From assembly GCA_015680685.1 (NCBI GenBank), contig MNCI01005255.1, positions 541,758-605,757 of the forward strand: a stretch of DNA of 64,000 nucleotides, in the 5' to 3' direction. Position 1 is the first letter of the stretch; each line of letters opens with the position of its first letter. The notes beneath the pieces were generated by a model. The model had not been told where the DNA came from, made no database searches, and saw only the letters and a program-made list of their open reading frames with translations. The DNA is from Gnetum montanum. Lineage: Eukaryota > Streptophyta > Gnetopsida > Gnetales > Gnetaceae. Shown here one piece after another: positions 11,440 through 22,229 of this stretch. The position numbers were made by a program, and so were the translations under genes.

Positions 11440-12790
11440 CTTTGTTTGCTTTGTAGATTTCTTTAAAGCATATGATTTAGTTGTTCAAAGCAAGTTGTGG
11501 AACAAGATATAGGTGTTGCTCCATCTTTGCTAACTACTATTTAAAGTCTTTACCTAGAGGTATATATATATATAGATCACATATCACCACTCCCATAAAA
11601 ATGTTTAAGTGATATTGGGGTAAAACAAGCTTGTCTTCTTTTGCCTACCTTTTTTTGGTATTTCTATTGATGAACTCTAGGAATGGATGCAAATAATTCC
11701 AAATAGATAGACTATTAAAATTAATGATCACTTTGTCAACCTTTTGTTGTATGCTGATGATGTAGTTCTCCTCTCCAACTCTAATGAAGGCCTCCGAAAA
11801 ATGCTTACTATTTTAGCTGATTTTTGCCAACATTCAATAATGAAAGTTAATGTGCAAGAAACCAAAATTATGGTGTGGGACACTAGGAATAATGATTACT
11901 CTTTAACTATTGGAAAGCACCAACTAAATATGACATCAACTTATAGATGCCTTGGTCTAGATTTTTTCACAATTATATTTGGGAGATATGCATTAAATAG
12001 AAGGAAACTATCTTGGCTTGGGAAATTAAAGAATAGTTATTTTGTTCTATTGTGCAACCAACTCTTTTGTATAGGTGTGGAGTGTAGAGTCCTAGACTTG
12101 CTAGTAAATATTGAAAAAAAAAATAGAAGTGCATAAATATTTTTTGGTAAAAGGATTTTAGGTTAAAGGAAAAGTACAATATGATTTACTACTTCTTGAA
12201 GTAGATATGATGCCTTTAATGATAGAAGCTCTTTGTCAATTTGTAACATATATTCACAGTCTCTCTTGTACCACAACAACTAAATTTTCGAAGGAATTCT
12301 TAGTTGCTATACAACAAAAGGGTGGTTCTACGAGGGATTGATTTAGCACAAAAAATGGAACATTGAGTTGGATATTCTACATTGCAATATAAGGCAACTC
12401 CATAAGAGTATTAGAAACAAGGTACTTTTGTACATCTGGAGTAACCCAACAAGAAAGAACCTATTCTACTTGGACAACATTAGAGGAGGAATTTGCAAAA
12501 GAAAAAAAAAACAACTTATTTATCTACTGCTATATCCTATCACCTATGATGTCAAATTAGTCAAGCAAGATTGAGCTACTATTATTTTAAAATTGGAATA
12601 GGAAGATGGATCCAGATTTGAAGAGAAAATAGAACTTTCCACTTATACAATCAAAGAGAAATTGAAGATGAGCATCATATATTCATAGAATATCCTGTTC
12701 TTGTACAAAGTCATCACAAATGACAAATTATAGCTAATAGTTTAATTGAGCTTTTTGAAATATCAAGGAAACATGATAATTTTTTTAATG
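11440..12790 (+). mobile_element. LINE (non-LTR) retrotransposon remnant, RT to C-terminal zinc-finger region
   Basis: At 11440-11510 the plus strand reads FVDFFKAYDLVVQSKLW, the F.DF.KAFD box of LINE reverse transcriptase. From 11744 an open stretch of 130 residues carries the catalytic LLYADDVVLLSNS box followed by MKVNVQETKIMVW, the conserved post-YADD KTK region. At about 12650-12720 the sequence reads EDEHHIFIEYPVL, like the C-terminal EDE.HFLLECP knuckle of plant LINEs. Many stops and frameshifts interrupt it. The endonuclease domain is not seen, consistent with 5' truncation, which is common for LINEs. Confidence 0.85.
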
Positions 12791-12879
12791 AAGTGTTTAC
12801 TACACATACTATATATATATCTTCTATTGAATCGATCCTAATGGTTTCCAAATGTAATTAAAAGTATTTTAGTTTCATT

Positions 12880-13385
12880 ATTAGTGATAAATTGATTGAA
12901 TTATAATATTCCCTTGCCATTTTCTATATAAGAGCTATATGCAAGCTTGTTAGGAAAAACAAAAAGATACGTAATGTTAGATTAAAAGATGATAAGTAAT
13001 ACTGCTATTTAAAAGTGATCTATCTCAATCTAATATAGAGTGATGTGAACATGTTCTACACCTCTCCTTGATAAGATCATGAACACTTCTATTATTCCAT
13101 TTTTCTGAATTAATTTCCTAGGAATAATATTTGGATGTTTTAGTTATGAATGTTATTTCAAAATTTTCAGATTCTATGCTACATAAATACTTTTAACCAT
13201 AAATGACTACTTTGATGTAATAATAATAACTTGATTTTAAGTGTGAGTATGGCTATTAGTGATAAATTAATTAATTATAACATTCCCTTTTCATTTTCCA
13301 TATCAAAGCTATATGCGAGTGTGTTAGGTGAAATAAAAAGATATATACTGTTAGGGTAAAAGACAATAAGTAATACCAATATAGG
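12880..13385 (+). repeat. Degenerate tandem duplication of about 375 bp at the LINE tail
   Basis: The block TTAGTGATAAATTGATTGAA...GAGCTATATGCAAG (from 12880) recurs from about 13255 with substitutions. The segment 13015-13250 (GATAAGATCATGAACACTTC, then TTTCAGATTCTATGCTACAT) matches 10775-10880 plus 11215-11340 upstream of the LINE. So the LINE remnant is flanked by related sequence; the upstream copy is split by some 330 bp. Confidence 0.65.
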
Positions 13386-13600
13386 GAGAAGACTCACAAG
13401 GACAATAACAACATCACAAGGGGAACCCTAATAATGGTTGCCTCTAATATGACAAAATTTTCCAAGTGCAAGAAAAAGAATTCATGATTTGATGTAAATT
13501 ACAAACAATTTCATTCAATGATTAATGTAATTAATAATGATCTAGAGACTATCAAAGCATATAGGAATCTTATTTTGTGAATAACTTATTGGTTAGATTA

Positions 13601-13605
13601 GTAAT
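13601..13605. repeat. Target-site duplication of element B (left)
   Basis: GTAAT immediately before the LTR start TGAAACACC. It is identical to 21718-21722 after the right LTR end. Confidence 0.9.
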
Positions 13606-13689
13606 TGAAACACCACAAAATTTCGGGTCTTGACATGACGACTGCAAATTTGGCTAAGTGTTAGAATGATGGCACTTTCTGCATAGGTG

Positions 13690-13930
13690 TTACACTGTGT
13701 AGCGTAGCACTCTACTACGCTGCATAGCATAGCATAACGTAGGATGCCTGTTACATTGTGTAGCGTAGCACAACATAAGATGCCTACTACGCTACATAGC
13801 ATAGCGTAGCGTAACACCCTGTTACATTGTGTAACACATTGCTATGCGTTGTTACGCACTATTACACACTGTTACATGTTGCTATGCATTGTTACGCTAC
13901 ATAGATCATCTACATAACACGAGATGAGCG
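13690..13930 (+). repeat. U3 palindromic motif array, element B 5' LTR
   Basis: Dense interleaved copies of GCATAGCGTAGCGTAAC and its complement-like TGTTACGCTAC, with G/A and C/T decay. The array lies directly upstream of the LTR TATA box. Confidence 0.85.
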
Positions 13931-14019
13931 TAACACAGGACGAGCATAGCAGACAACATGGTCCCACCCACCACACTACCACGTGGCACCTAATCTGCAT
14001 TTTGGGCTAACCATAGCTC

Positions 14020-14027
14020 TATAAATA
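14020..14027 (+). promoter_or_regulatory. TATA box, element B 5' LTR
   Basis: TATAAATA in the context GCTCTATAAATACC, downstream of the motif array. It is conserved in the 3' LTR at 20991-20998 and in element C (CCCTATAAATACC). Confidence 0.75.
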
Positions 14028-14749
14028 CCTTTGCACCCTCTCTTGAAAAAAGAAAAAGAGGAGGGAAAAAAAGGAGGGGAGGCTTCCATGTCTTCACAAG
14101 TAAGGTAGTTGGCACTTCCATTTTTTGGCATTTGGCATTTTGGCATCTTGGCACTTAGCTCCGTAGGCGAACGAGACCCAGAGCACGACACACCGACAGA
14201 GAGGCACAACTACACCGCACGGTACACTGCAACCCCATTGTAGCCCAATGGAACATCGCACAATACACTATGACTACCGACCCAACAGGCATAGTTTATC
14301 ATAGTAAGCATCATATTTCATAGCCTGACACCACCAAGGCTATGATTACACTCTTACTGTGCCTATTGTACACTCTATATACCTATACCCTTTTTTTGGA
14401 GCAGTGCATCTTCTTATTCAAACTCTCTTTTTGTTTGATTACATCATTTATTTTTTAGCATTGTAAAGTGTTCAATCGTGTCTACTGTTCTGTTACTCAT
14501 TTTAGCACATTTCCATTGTTGTGCACATTATGTTTTCTTTTATTTTACCACCAGGTGTTCCATTTAAAATCATTGTTTGCAAAAGGGTTATTGTACACCT
14601 ATTAAGTCTCTGTTTGATCGACAAGACCAACCAGGGCACCCTGAATCCATTTTATCTAGCACAGCCCTTACTCGGATTCGAGGTTAGGCTGTGCGCCTGA
14701 AGACCTCTCGGTGTTTCCAGCCACTGACATTTTTAGTCGCTACATTTTT

Positions 14750-14768
14750 TGACGCTAGAAGGAGGGCC
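14750..14768 (+). other. Primer-binding site of element B
   Basis: TGACGCTAGAAGGAGGGCC lies 5 bases after the 5' LTR end. It corresponds to TGGTGCTAGGAGGGCC in element C and TGGCGCTAGGAGGAGG in element D. The primer tRNA is not identified here. Confidence 0.65.
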
Positions 14769-14817
14769 CAGACCTAAGTTTATGTCAAGTATCATTTTTA
14801 ACTCTTATGACTTGTTC

Positions 14818-15050
14818 TGCATAGCGTAGCAGATGCACCACATGCAGCGTAGTGGGGTGGTATAGGGAATAACATAGTAGGCATATGCTATGTAACGTAG
14901 CATAGCGTAGCACACTACGGTGCTACTGTGTAGCGTAGCGCTATAGTGCAATGTAGTGCTATAGTGCAACACCTAGCACTACAGTGTAGCGTAGCGCTAT
15001 AGTGCAACACTTGACACTACATTGTAACACCTTGTTACGCTACACCAGAG
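14818..15050 (+). repeat. Leader motif array of element B
   Basis: Copies of GCGTAGCGCTATAGTGCAAC, TGCATAGCGTAGC and TACGCTACAC lie between the PBS and the gag start. The core GCGTAGC is the same as in this element's U3 array and is not the core used in the leaders of elements C or D. Confidence 0.8.
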
Positions 15051-15071
15051 TTGGCCATTTTTAGCAGTTGT

Positions 15072-15240
15072 CATACTTAGCATTTTTTCTGCATTTTCAT
15101 ACTTAACATTTTTTCTGCATTTCCATACTTTGCATTTTTTCTGCATTGTTACACCTAGCCATTTTCTATATTTCTATACTTGGCCATTTCCCTGCTACTG
15201 ACAGACTTCATCATTTTTCTGCTATTTTCAGAGTTAGCAA
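15072..15240 (+). repeat. 26-bp tandem repeat in the element B leader
   Basis: Units beginning CATACTTAGCATTTTTTCTG start at 15072, 15098 and 15124 (exact 26-bp period) and are followed by degenerate units up to about 15240. They lie just before the gag start. Confidence 0.75.
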
Positions 15241-15280
15241 TTTTCTGCAACTAGCAACTCTCACAACCTAATCTGTGAAT

Positions 15281-17600
15281 ATGAATCCAGATCAATCTTC
15301 CACGTTGGTGTTTAACACATTTGATACCACAATCTAGCCAAAGCATGGTGCATTAAGCCATGAACAATACAATTTTGTTTGTGCCAAAATCCAAGCAAGA
15401 TTACCAGTGGATTACCTCAATTTAGAGGCAAAATAGGACTATGAACAAGTCCTTCGGAATAGACGGGAGTATAACCCCTCCTTATTTGACATAATCCCAC
15501 TCACGGAACCCTACCACCAATTGTTATCCCAACTCATCCATTCAAACAAGCATGATGTAAGGACAACCTATGAGGAAGCCTCATAGAAGAAGGAAGGTGA
15601 GTTTGAGGTCCACTCTAAGAATGAGAGCCCCATCCACACCGTCTTCCAACAACCACTTCCTAGTGTAGCCCCTCCTTAGTTTGGTCCACCCATCCCCTCC
15701 AAGATTGTAACCATGCCAATTTAGCCATCCTTGCAAGCAACTAATGCTTTTGCCCGACACTATGATCATGTAGGGGCCACCTCCTAGCCCCAAACAACTC
15801 GAGCATCCTACATCTTGCCTGTCTCATCAGTGTCTACGATGTCCTTCCAACCCACCCATGTGTGGCCCGCTCCAATCACTGCACCAATCGCTCAGCCATT
15901 ACATCAGCAATCATCCACTACGATGTTAAACTGGCAACAACCGTCCACTACGACATTAAACTGGCAAACTCCATAATAAAAAATTCAACCCTATGCTATG
16001 CAACCAACCCAAGCCTAGCTAATGCAACCGACTAACACATCCCCAAGCTTGGATCAGGCATTCCAGCTAATCTAAAGCTTGGCAGAGGAGATCAACTGAA
16101 TTAAGGCTACCTCCTCTGACACCATCAAAGTGGTGGACTTCTAAAGTCCTATGGTACCACCCATAACTCTTCCAACTGGGGTCTAGCTGCCATAATTCAC
16201 CAAGTACAATGGTGAAGGGGACCCCAATGCACACCTGGTCACATTTCGATATGAATGCCTACTCCTTCAAGCTTGGCCATACACCATCACGTGTGTGTTC
16301 CCCATGTCACTCACTGGTAAGGCCTTGGACTGGTATCGCACACTCCCCAAGGCCTCAATCTCCTCTTTCAAAGATCTCATAAGCTAGTTTGTAACACGCT
16401 TCAAGTACAACCTAAAGCCTGAAACAACCCTTGACTAACTTATGCAAGTTAAATAGGGGCCTCTAGAGCCCATGCCAAAATTCCTCCAATGTTGGAATGC
16501 TACATTGAGTGAAATGCATGAACCCCTAGTAGAGGCACATCTATTGGCCATCTTTAAGGGTGTAGTAAATGACTTTATTAAGTCCAAACTGTATTATCTA
16601 GCCCCAAAGTCTTTTAGCCAAGCCTTTGCCCAAGCAAAAAGCATAGAGGAAGTAGTGCAAGCTAGTAATGATCTAGCCTATGTGGCCTATAGAAATCGAC
16701 ATGCTTGCAAGCAAAACACAACAGTGATAATAGTAGCCACAAGCACAAAAGCAACCAACTAGGGCCCAATAGCCAAGAAGCCCAAGCAACCAACAAAAGC
16801 AACCAACATGATAGGTATTGCGAACTACTAAGGAACCCCACTTTAGCAGTACCAAATGAGCCCCATGTTCCACAACACTTCAAGCTAGACCAATACTATC
16901 ATTACCAGCAATTGGCTAGTCACAGTACAAACAACTATCGTGCTTTGCAGGATGACCCACAGAAAATGATAAAATGTGGCCAACTGGTGATTAACACGAT
17001 GAGTCAATCTAACACAGATGATACCTCCTATGTCATAAATTCCATTAGCATAGGTGGTAAGTCTAAACCTACACAGCAACCTTTTGTGATCCATGTGCCT
17101 CCCAACAAGGCAAAGGTCCCCTCCGCCTCCACAAGCAAGAGGCCTCCCTTTGTTATCAAAGTGCCACCTCGGGCACCCACAGCACCCTTTGTGGTCAAAG
17201 TTCCATAACAATCATATGCTAAGACGTTAAACTGACATGATGCAACGACAACCGCTAAGCAACCTTTCATTATCAAGGTGCCACAATGAGTTGGTGACAC
17301 AACAACTCCTAAAACAACTCCTAAGAAACCCTTTATCATAAGGGTGTCACAACGTGATGGCCCCTCACCTACCCGAAGCCCAACAATGGGCAACATCTCG
17401 ATCCCTCCTCCTTCAAGGGTTGACCTCACTATCAACCTAGGTAGGCCCACCAAATGGCAACGCAAGAGGACAAACGAGCACCTCGCAACTCCCATGGCCA
17501 AAGCAAAGGCCACAACTAGCAAACAATAACTAAACACTGGGGCTCCTACCCCCAAGCAGGCCAAGCAAACCAAGCCCAAGTCCCCTTCCCGAGAGATCTA
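15281..17600 (+). pseudogene. gag of element B (Tat/Ogre-like), interrupted
   Basis: ATG at 15281 begins MNPDQSS, and EQYNFVCAKIQARLPVD follows, shared with elements C and D. The capsid region at about 16190-16680 reads FTKYNGEGDPNAHLVTF, GKALDWYRTLPKASISSFKDL, then LAIFKGVVNDFIKSKLYYL, which is Tat-type Gag. A degenerate knuckle (YYHYQQLASHSTNNYRALQ, 16897-16953) follows; both knuckle cysteines of the Tat consensus read Tyr. The C-terminal linker is Pro/Lys-rich (FVIKVPP repeats). Stops occur at several Gln/Trp codons (TAG/TAA in place of CAG/CAA), typical of methylation-driven decay. Gag would form the particle in which element RNA is packaged. Confidence 0.8.
15913..15966 (+). repeat. Two TNW-type motif copies inside element B gag
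   Basis: Two tandem copies of TCCACTACGACATTAAACTG followed by GCA (15913-15935 and 15943-15966). In the gag frame they read STTTLNWQ-like. A third copy is at 17211-17243 (GCTAAGACGTTAAACTGACA). The same DNA motif forms an array in the non-coding region at 18967-19155. Confidence 0.75.
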
Positions 17601-17929
17601 TCTTTCAAGCCACATGAAGGAAGTCAAGGCCAACACAATGACTAATGACAAGGACTTTGTAGCTACACTAACCCAGGTGAAGGAAAGGATCAAGCAAAAG
17701 AACATAACGTTGAGCTTGTACGACCTGGTCATGACCTCATCTGCTCACTGCCAAGCATTGGCCTAGGTCTTGGCCTCCATTCCTATTATGGAGGACATCC
17801 CTGCAAATGAGGCATCCATCCGTGCAATGATGTTGTCCCCTACACCACAAGAATCGAGTTCAACATCCCTAGTATTCTATGACAATGTAGTCAAAGTTAA
17901 CCCCGAACAAGGGGAGGTTACTACAGCTC

Positions 17930-18270
17930 CACTATCAATTAGCATACATGTTGGGTAGTGTACAATCCATAGAGTGCATGTCAATGATGGTGCAGCAACA
18001 AACATAGTCTTGTACTCTGTCATCGACAAGCTAGGTCTAGCAAATGAAATCAGGCCAACCAAAACCATGTGTCTAAAATTCTTCAATGGATCATGTGTCG
18101 CAGTCAAGGGTACAATCAACTTAGCCTTTATGGTAGGAGAGTAATTCCTCACTAGTGCAAATTTCATTGTCATAGAGGAGGTGCCAAGTTTCAACATGAT
18201 TATAGGTAGGCCTTGGGTAGCCCAACTAAGCTCCATCTCCTCTCCCATCCACCAAGAAATCCACCATCCA
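17930..18270 (+). pseudogene. Aspartic protease of element B
   Basis: Reads RVHVNDGAATNIVLYSVI, KLGLANEIRPT, FNGSCVAVKGTINLAF and PSFNMIIGRPWVAQ...SSPIHQ. This is the order of the Tat/Ogre-type retropepsin, whose active site is usually D-N/T/S-G. Here the triad is N-D-G with a stop nearby (a TAG after HVG), so it is inactive. After 18270 the frame continues about 120 codons (GGQVIIHSDN, VLEEEFLGGTP) and ends before any RT motif. Confidence 0.75.
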
Positions 18271-18910
18271 TATCAAGGTGGTCAAGTTATCATCCATAGT
18301 GATAACGCTCCCTCTTCGACTATCCACGACATAGACATGGTGCAAGTTTTAGAAGAAGAGTTTCTTGGTGGTACACCTATAACAACCAATGTAGTGCCTA
18401 AGGCTAACACACCCAAGCAAGTGGTTGAAGCCAATAGCTTCCAAGAGGATCCTAAGCGTTGCACACTCCCTAATCCATGCTTGGTTACGAAGCAACTACA
18501 TGACCAAGACTTTCCCTTGGCCAAAAATGTGCTAGATGCTTGCCTACCCTTTGCCTCCACTTGCCATGTATTTTTTATATTCATTTACATCGCACTAGCC
18601 TACACATTTACATTTTTCCTACTTACTTAGATTAGGCATTTCATTTTGTTCACATATTTTTTTTTACTTTGTTTATACATCCATCCACTTAGCTTACGCA
18701 TTTCATCTGAAAACATAAAAAAAAACTATAAAACATGAAACTAAAAAAACACATGGCCCGAAAAGGCCTTAAACTAGCCTATGGCCTAGAATGGCCTAAA
18801 ACTCGCAATTTTTGCATTGCTTTTCTTTCATTCATACATTTTAACTCTATTTATGACAGGTGTTGCTTGATTTTGTTTTCTTTCTAGTTAATTTTTCCAG
18901 GATCTTGTAG

Positions 18911-18957
18911 GCACACGGCATGACCACGCGTGTAGCATCACACCTTATACAAGCAAG
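18911..18957 (+). other. Candidate 47-nt exon in element B 3' region
   Basis: Bounded by a pyrimidine-rich stretch ending TTGTAG and by the donor CAAG|GTAAGC. Element C has a block of the same length with TTGCAG and CAAG|GTAAGC (49471-49517). This suggests, but does not prove, splicing of the transcript. Confidence 0.4.
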
Positions 18958-18966
18958 GTAAGCACC

Positions 18967-19155
18967 AGTCTGCTATGACTATAAACTGGCATAGCTTGTC
19001 CTTGGGTCATGACGTTAAACTGGCACAACATCCACTATCCACTACGACATTGAACTAGCACCCAAATAGTCTGCTAGGACTATAAACTAGCACATCATGA
19101 TCTTCTAGGACCTTAAACTGGGTTCACAGTCTGCCAGGACTTTAAACTAGCATGT
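18967..19155 (+). repeat. TNW-type motif array, element B 3' region
   Basis: About seven degenerate copies of AGTCTGCTATGACTATAAAC followed by TGGCA, at 20-40 bp spacing. Cores such as GACGTTAAACTGGCAC and GACTATAAACTAGCAC are evident. Confidence 0.8.
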
Positions 19156-20226
19156 AGCTGATTTGATCCAAACACTTGCCATTACCTTGGGAGCACTCAC
19201 AACATCATTGCCTTCCACCATTATGGTGATTCTTTTGGAGCACTTGCCATTAGTGCGACATTGAGAATACTTGTAGTATCATCGCCTTGGCACTTTCATT
19301 AGCTTTCCAAGCACTTGTGACTGGCACAACATTCGACACATTTGTAGCGTTCTCACAGTTTTGCATCTACAGCATCTCCACATCTAGCATTTGAACTTGC
19401 ATTTCATACTTTGTGATTTTCTTGTCCTCTTTAAGTTATGTTTTCATGAAGAAGCCTTGGAGGACGTCGTGCAAAGATGCATCTCATCATGGCAGCAAGT
19501 CACCACATTACTTTGATGTGCATGATTGGACTAGTTGAGCCACTCATGAGTGCACATCCCCCTCATCCCTGTTATAACCTATGCACACCCATTCATTCAT
19601 TCCAACATCCTTTCATCCTTCCCATATTCATGATTTCACACTTTAATGCATACACACTATGACACACATGACATTCTCTTCGTATCAACCACTGAACCCA
19701 TGGTTGATGTAACACAATTCATCTTGTGAGGTGCCTCTGTTGCATGGTCAAAGCTTAGGTGGATGTAACACGAATCATCCCTAGGAAACAAAGCCCATCT
19801 TCTCAATGGCCAACTTACAACTAACATTCACTAGTAATCTGAACCCAAAGAAGGTTCGCCCAAAAAAGAAATGTTGCAGCTTCGCAATTGGCCCATCCTT
19901 GGATCAACTTTGACCCTCCCATGAGTACTCTGATAAAACGTCAACATCTTAGGGGCAAACCACATCATGCCATGGTCACTATCAACCATGCTGAATTTGC
20001 ATCTTACATCATGATCCACTATTTTCATTTCATTCACACAATTTAAATTTCATCTCCTTAGCATTGCCTATATCCATTTTCCCCTAGCATAACTTTATTC
20101 CCATAACACTCTTGAGCATGTTGAAACAACATCTAATCTTATATTGATAAGCAATGTTGTTTGCATGACTGCTGTGGTGGTTTGTAATTCTTTGTCGATA
20201 TCTCTCGGGCCACTCCTCCAGATGTT

Positions 20227-20240
20227 AACAAAGAGGGGCC
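20227..20240 (+). other. Polypurine tract of element B
   Basis: AACAAAGAGGGGCC ends two bases before the 3' LTR start. It is conserved as AACAAAGACGGGCC in element C and AACAAAGAGAGGCC in element D. Confidence 0.8.
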
Positions 20241-20242
20241 AT

Positions 20243-21717
20243 TGAAACACCACAAAATTTCAGGTCTCGACATAACGCCTGCAAATTTGGCTAAGTGTAA
20301 GAATGATGGCACTTTTTGCATAGGTGTTACGCTAGGTAGCATAGCGCAGCGTAGCACAGTGCAGGATACCTATTGCATTGCATAGTATAGCACAACGTAA
20401 AATTTCTGCTACGCTGCATAGTGTAGCATAGTGTAACACACTGTTACACTGCGTAACACGCTACTATGCACTGTTACATGTTGTTATGTGCTGTTATGCT
20501 ACACCCTGCTATGTTGCATAGCGTAGTGTAGTGTAGCATAGTGTAGCGTAGCGTAACACACTGCTACAAGCCATTACATGTTGTTACACACTATTATGCA
20601 TTGTTACGTGCTGTTACGCTACACCCTGCTATGCTGCATAGCGTAACGTAACACTCTGTTATGCTGTGTAACATACTACTACACGTTGTTACATGCTGTT
20701 ACGCTACACCCTACTACGTTGCATAGCGTAGCATAGCGTAACACCTTGTTACATTGCGTAACACACTACTACGCGCTATTACACATTGTTACATGCTATT
20801 ACGCTACACCCTGCTACACTGTATAGTGTAGCGTAGTGTAACACAATGCTATACACCGTTACGTGTTGTTACATGCTATTACACTACATAGATCACCCGC
20901 GTAACATGGGACGAGCATAGTAGACAGCATGGTCCCACCCACCGCACTGCCACATGGTGCCTATTCCACATTTTAGGCTAACCATAGCTCTATAAATACC
21001 TCTGCATCCTCTCTTGAAAAAAGAAAAAAAGGAGGAGGAGGAAAGGAGGGGAGGCTTCCATTTCTTCACCAGCAAGGCAGTTGGCACTTCCATTTTTTGG
21101 AATTTGGCATTTTGGCATCTTGGCATTTAGCTCCATGGGTGAACGAGACCCAGAGCACACCATATCGACAGAGAGGCACAACTACACCACACGGTACACT
21201 GCAACCCCATTGTAGCCCAGTGGAACATCACATAGTACACTATGACTACCGACCCAACAAGCATAGTTTATCATAGTAAGCACTAGATTTCACAGCCCGA
21301 CACCACCGAGGCTGTGATTGTGCTCTTAATGCGCCTATTGTATGCTTTATATACCTATGCCCTTTTTTTTGGGGCGGTGCATATTCTTATTCAAACTCTC
21401 TTTTTGTTTAATTATAGCATTTAATTTTTAGCATTGTAACACGTTCAATTGTGTCTACTGTTCCATTATGTGCTTTAGCATGTTTCCACTGTTGTGCACA
21501 TTACATTTTCTTTTATTTTACCACCAGGTATTCCATTTAAAATCATTGTTTGCAAAAGGGTTATTGTACACCTATTAAGTCCCTATTTGATCCACAAGAC
21601 CAGCCAGGGCACCCTGAATCCGTTTTCTCCAGCACTGCCCTCGCTCGGATTCGGGGTTAGGTTGTGCGCCCGAAGACCTCTTGGTGTTTACAACCACCAA
21701 CGTTTTCGATCACTACA
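20243..21717 (+). mobile_element. 3' LTR of element B
   Basis: Starts TGAAACACCACAAAATTTC, ends GATCACTACA; 1475 bp, with a TATA box at 20991-20998. The U3 array (20310-20905) is much longer than in the 5' LTR. It includes four units with TACGCTACACCCTGCTA at about 20495, 20615, 20700 and 20800. Confidence 0.9.
20310..20905 (+). repeat. U3 palindromic motif array, element B 3' LTR
   Basis: About 600 bp of GTTACGCTACACCCTGCTA / GCATAGCGTAGCGTAACAC units repeating every 85-120 bp. It lies directly upstream of the TATA box. CpG-to-TpG/CpA decay is visible within units (GCGTA to GCATA, TACGC to TATGC). Confidence 0.85.
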
Positions 21718-21722
21718 GTAAT
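21718..21722. repeat. Target-site duplication of element B (right)
   Basis: GTAAT directly after the 3' LTR end CTACA, identical to 13601-13605. Confidence 0.9.
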
Positions 21723-22229
21723 AAAGATTAAAACTAATAGAAAAACATAACAAATAGATTTAATTGTAAAGATGGGAGGGAGTACTGGAATTCAAAACTA
21801 TTTTAGGGTACAGTGTTGGACTTAGAATTCACAACTATTTGGCCATATGTACTGCTAGAATATATATCCCCAAGATGTACAACAAACATAATATTTTAGA
21901 ATAATTTTATAGGAATATAACCATGTATTAAATGTGACTGGAATTGACTTACCTACAAATCTTTGTCAAATAATAATCTAACCAGTTTAGCCACCTCTCA
22001 TATGCATTGTTCAACAAGATTCACAATGGTATATTAAACTAAGATGGATATTTCATTATGTCTATGTAGATCTAAAGGATCTATCACATAAATGAACTTG
22101 TGCAAAATGCATAGTAGCAATATATCCTAAGTATAATACATATGTTCAATAGTGAAGTAACTTAAATACATCCAACACTAGTAGTTTGAATAGCTTATAC
22201 AAAGACGAACTAGAGATTTTTCATTTTCT
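21723..22229. other. Sequence between element B and the LINE remnant
   Basis: No gene recognised. It is AT-rich and may be the 3' tail of the minus-strand LINE whose coding remnant starts at about 22230. Confidence 0.4.

Larger units (their letters stand above)
13606..14744 (+). mobile_element. 5' LTR of element B
   Basis: Starts TGAAACACCACAAAATTTC and ends AGTCGCTACA; 1139 bp. It matches 20243-21717 along its length but is about 336 bp shorter, mainly because the GCGTAGC-type array (13690-13930) has fewer units than in the 3' LTR. Confidence 0.9.
18631..20226 (+). other. Non-coding 3' region of element B
   Basis: Roughly 1.6 kb between the end of the protease frame and the PPT. It contains a conserved 47-nt splice-bounded block (18911-18957), the motif array at 18967-19155, and sequence colinear with elements C and D. 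No RT, RNase H or integrase motif was seen in any frame. Confidence 0.75.
13606..21717 (+). mobile_element. Element B: complete non-autonomous Tat/Ogre-like LTR retrotransposon
   Basis: 8112 bp bounded by LTRs TGAAACACC...CTACA and perfect 5-bp duplications GTAAT. Order: 5' LTR 13606-14744, PBS 14750-14768, repeat-rich leader, gag from 15281, protease near 17930-18270, non-coding 3' region with motif arrays, PPT 20227-20240, 3' LTR 20243-21717. Only about 1.6 kb separates protease from the PPT, with no RT, RNase H or integrase. The protease-end phrase PSFNMIIGRPWVAQ...SSPIHQ matches the Tat/Ogre SFNLLLGRPWIH...SSLHQK pattern. Coding frames carry many stops. It shares ends, PBS, PPT and domain plan with elements C and D. 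Confidence 0.9.

Noticed and set aside
17028-17579. 183-codon open frame on the minus strand
   Set aside because: Antisense of the Pro/Lys-rich gag linker of element B; the gag reading on the plus strand matches elements C and D, and this one has no family resemblance.
20310-20905. Centromeric or telomeric satellite from GCGTAGC-type repeats
   Set aside because: The array lies inside a defined LTR, is shared with the partner LTR, and lacks the plant telomere unit TTTAGGG.
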